Assembly (NCBI GenBank): GCA_017648235.1 | Contig: JAGCIZ010000127.1 | Location: 1-6,534 of the forward strand | Direction: 5' to 3' | Source of the DNA: Paludibacteraceae bacterium | GTDB lineage: Bacteria > Bacteroidota > Bacteroidia > Bacteroidales > Paludibacteraceae | Length of the DNA stretch: 6,534 bases | In this document: positions 5,795-6,534 of the stretch, piece after piece | Position numbering within the stretch: position 1 is the stretch's first letter | Layout of the letters: each line of letters opens with the position of its first letter | The notes under the pieces: model-generated | Told to the model about the DNA's origin: nothing | The model's input: only the letters and a program-made list of their open reading frames with translations | Database searches by the model: none | Position numbers and translations under genes: made by a program

Positions 5795-6523
5795 CTATAA
5801 CTTTCCGTAGCGACGATTACGTTGTTGATACTCAAAAATCGCTTTATAGAATTCCTCCGAGCGAAAATCTGGCCAACAAACTTCTGCGAAATAAAGTTCT
5901 GAATAAGCCAATTGCCACAACAAGAAGTTACTTATTCTTAACTCCCCACTCGTGCGAATCAAAAGATCTGGATCAGGAATGTTTTTCGTTGTCAAACAAT
6001 TGGAAACCATTTTCTCGTCAATATCATCAATCGAAATTTCATTATTTTGTATTTTTTGACCAATTGTCTTAGCCATATCTATAATTTCCCATCGAGCAGA
6101 ATAACTCAAAGCCAAAACAAGCGTCAATCCTGTATTTTGTGAAGTGTAATCAATACATCCTTGCAATTTTTCACGCACTTTCTGAGGCATTCTTGCCATG
6201 TCTCCTATCACTTGCAAACGAATATTATTTTTATGAAGAGTTGGAGTTTCTTTCTCAATACTATCCACCAAAATAGCCATCAACGCATCTACCTCTGCTT
6301 GTGGGCGCCCCCAGTTTTCAGTAGAAAATGTATAAAGAGTCAAATATTTTATTCCCAACAAAGTTGCCGTTTCCGTTATTTCCCTTACCGAAACCACTCC
6401 GTTTTGATGACCTACCACACGTTCAAAACCTCGCTCTTTTGCCCAACGTCCATTTCCATCCATTATGATGGCAATATGAACAGGCAACTGATCAAGATTT
6501 ATTCTTTCCTTATATGATTCCAT
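5795..6523 (-). CDS. uppS: Isoprenyl transferase, undecaprenyl diphosphate synthase
   Basis: This cytoplasmic cis-prenyltransferase adds isopentenyl diphosphate units to farnesyl diphosphate to make the C55 lipid carrier for peptidoglycan and surface glycans. The 242-residue length fits the family (E. coli 253). Conserved elements in order are [14 protein letters not shown] (16-29) with the catalytic Asp22, Gly38-His39 in [20 protein letters not shown] (62-74), [10 protein letters not shown] (138-147), and [21 protein letters not shown] (184-204) with the diphosphate-binding Arg190 and Arg196, then Glu209 in AYSELYF. These correspond to E. coli Asp26, Arg194, Arg200 and Glu213. All active-site residues are intact. 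The ATG at 6523 matches the family's usual distance of about 20 residues to the catalytic Asp. Only 11 bases precede it in the window, so its promoter and upstream neighbour are not visible. It is the first gene seen of the envelope operon. Confidence 0.96.
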   Translation of the reverse strand: MESYKERINLDQLPVHIAIIMDGNGRWAKERGFERVVGHQNGVVSVREITETATLLGIKYLTLYTFSTENWGRPQAEVDALMAILVDSIEKETPTLHKNNIRLQVIGDMARMPQKVREKLQGCIDYTSQNTGLTLVLALSYSARWEIIDMAKTIGQKIQNNEISIDDIDEKMVSNCLTTKNIPDPDLLIRTSGELRISNFLLWQLAYSELYFAEVCWPDFRSEEFYKAIFEYQQRNRRYGKL

Positions 6524-6534
6524 TTTATTAACCA

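Overview
The window reads as chromosomal DNA of a member of the Bacteroidota, most likely the order Bacteroidales. The evidence is the uppS-bamA-ompH gene order, the Bacteroidetes type of BamA and OmpH sequence, lipoproteins with an acidic SNDDE start after the lipid cysteine, a PL29-lyase-N-terminal/DUF4988-like protein with collagen-like Gly-X-Y tracts, A-rich rather than Shine-Dalgarno-like translation starts, and a promoter that matches the phylum-specific TANNTTTG element. I cannot fix the genus. All recognised genes lie on the minus strand, so the biological reading order runs from high to low coordinates.

Region 6523 to 1427 is a tight housekeeping operon: uppS (undecaprenyl diphosphate synthase), bamA (outer membrane protein insertase), one ompH/skp-family periplasmic chaperone, and sufS (cysteine desulfurase). 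Gaps are 23, 10 and 18 bases, and a clear intrinsic terminator follows sufS. The first three genes make sense together as envelope biogenesis: a lipid carrier for wall and surface glycans, the machine that folds outer-membrane barrels, and the chaperone that delivers them. SufS supplies sulfur for Fe-S clusters and is a less obvious partner; no SufE or SufBCD gene is in the window. The promoter of the operon lies upstream of the window.

Region about 1353 to 1029 contains no protein gene but appears to be an independent transcription unit for a structured non-coding RNA of roughly 290 nucleotides, with its own Bacteroidetes-type promoter, extensive internal complementarity and its own terminator. 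Two long perfect helices cross each other in order, so the RNA must either form a large pseudoknot or switch between folds. A rod-like fold with a long closing stem and a large central bubble can also be drawn, which recalls 6S RNA. This is the most interesting part of the window.

Region 973 to 1 holds two lipoprotein genes in a probable operon, 14 bases apart: a small 82-residue lipoprotein of unknown function, and the first 236 residues of a larger predicted surface lipoprotein with three collagen-like tracts, cut off by the window edge. Its G+C content in hand-counted stretches is higher than in bamA stretches, so this end looks like an accessory surface-protein locus next to a core operon.
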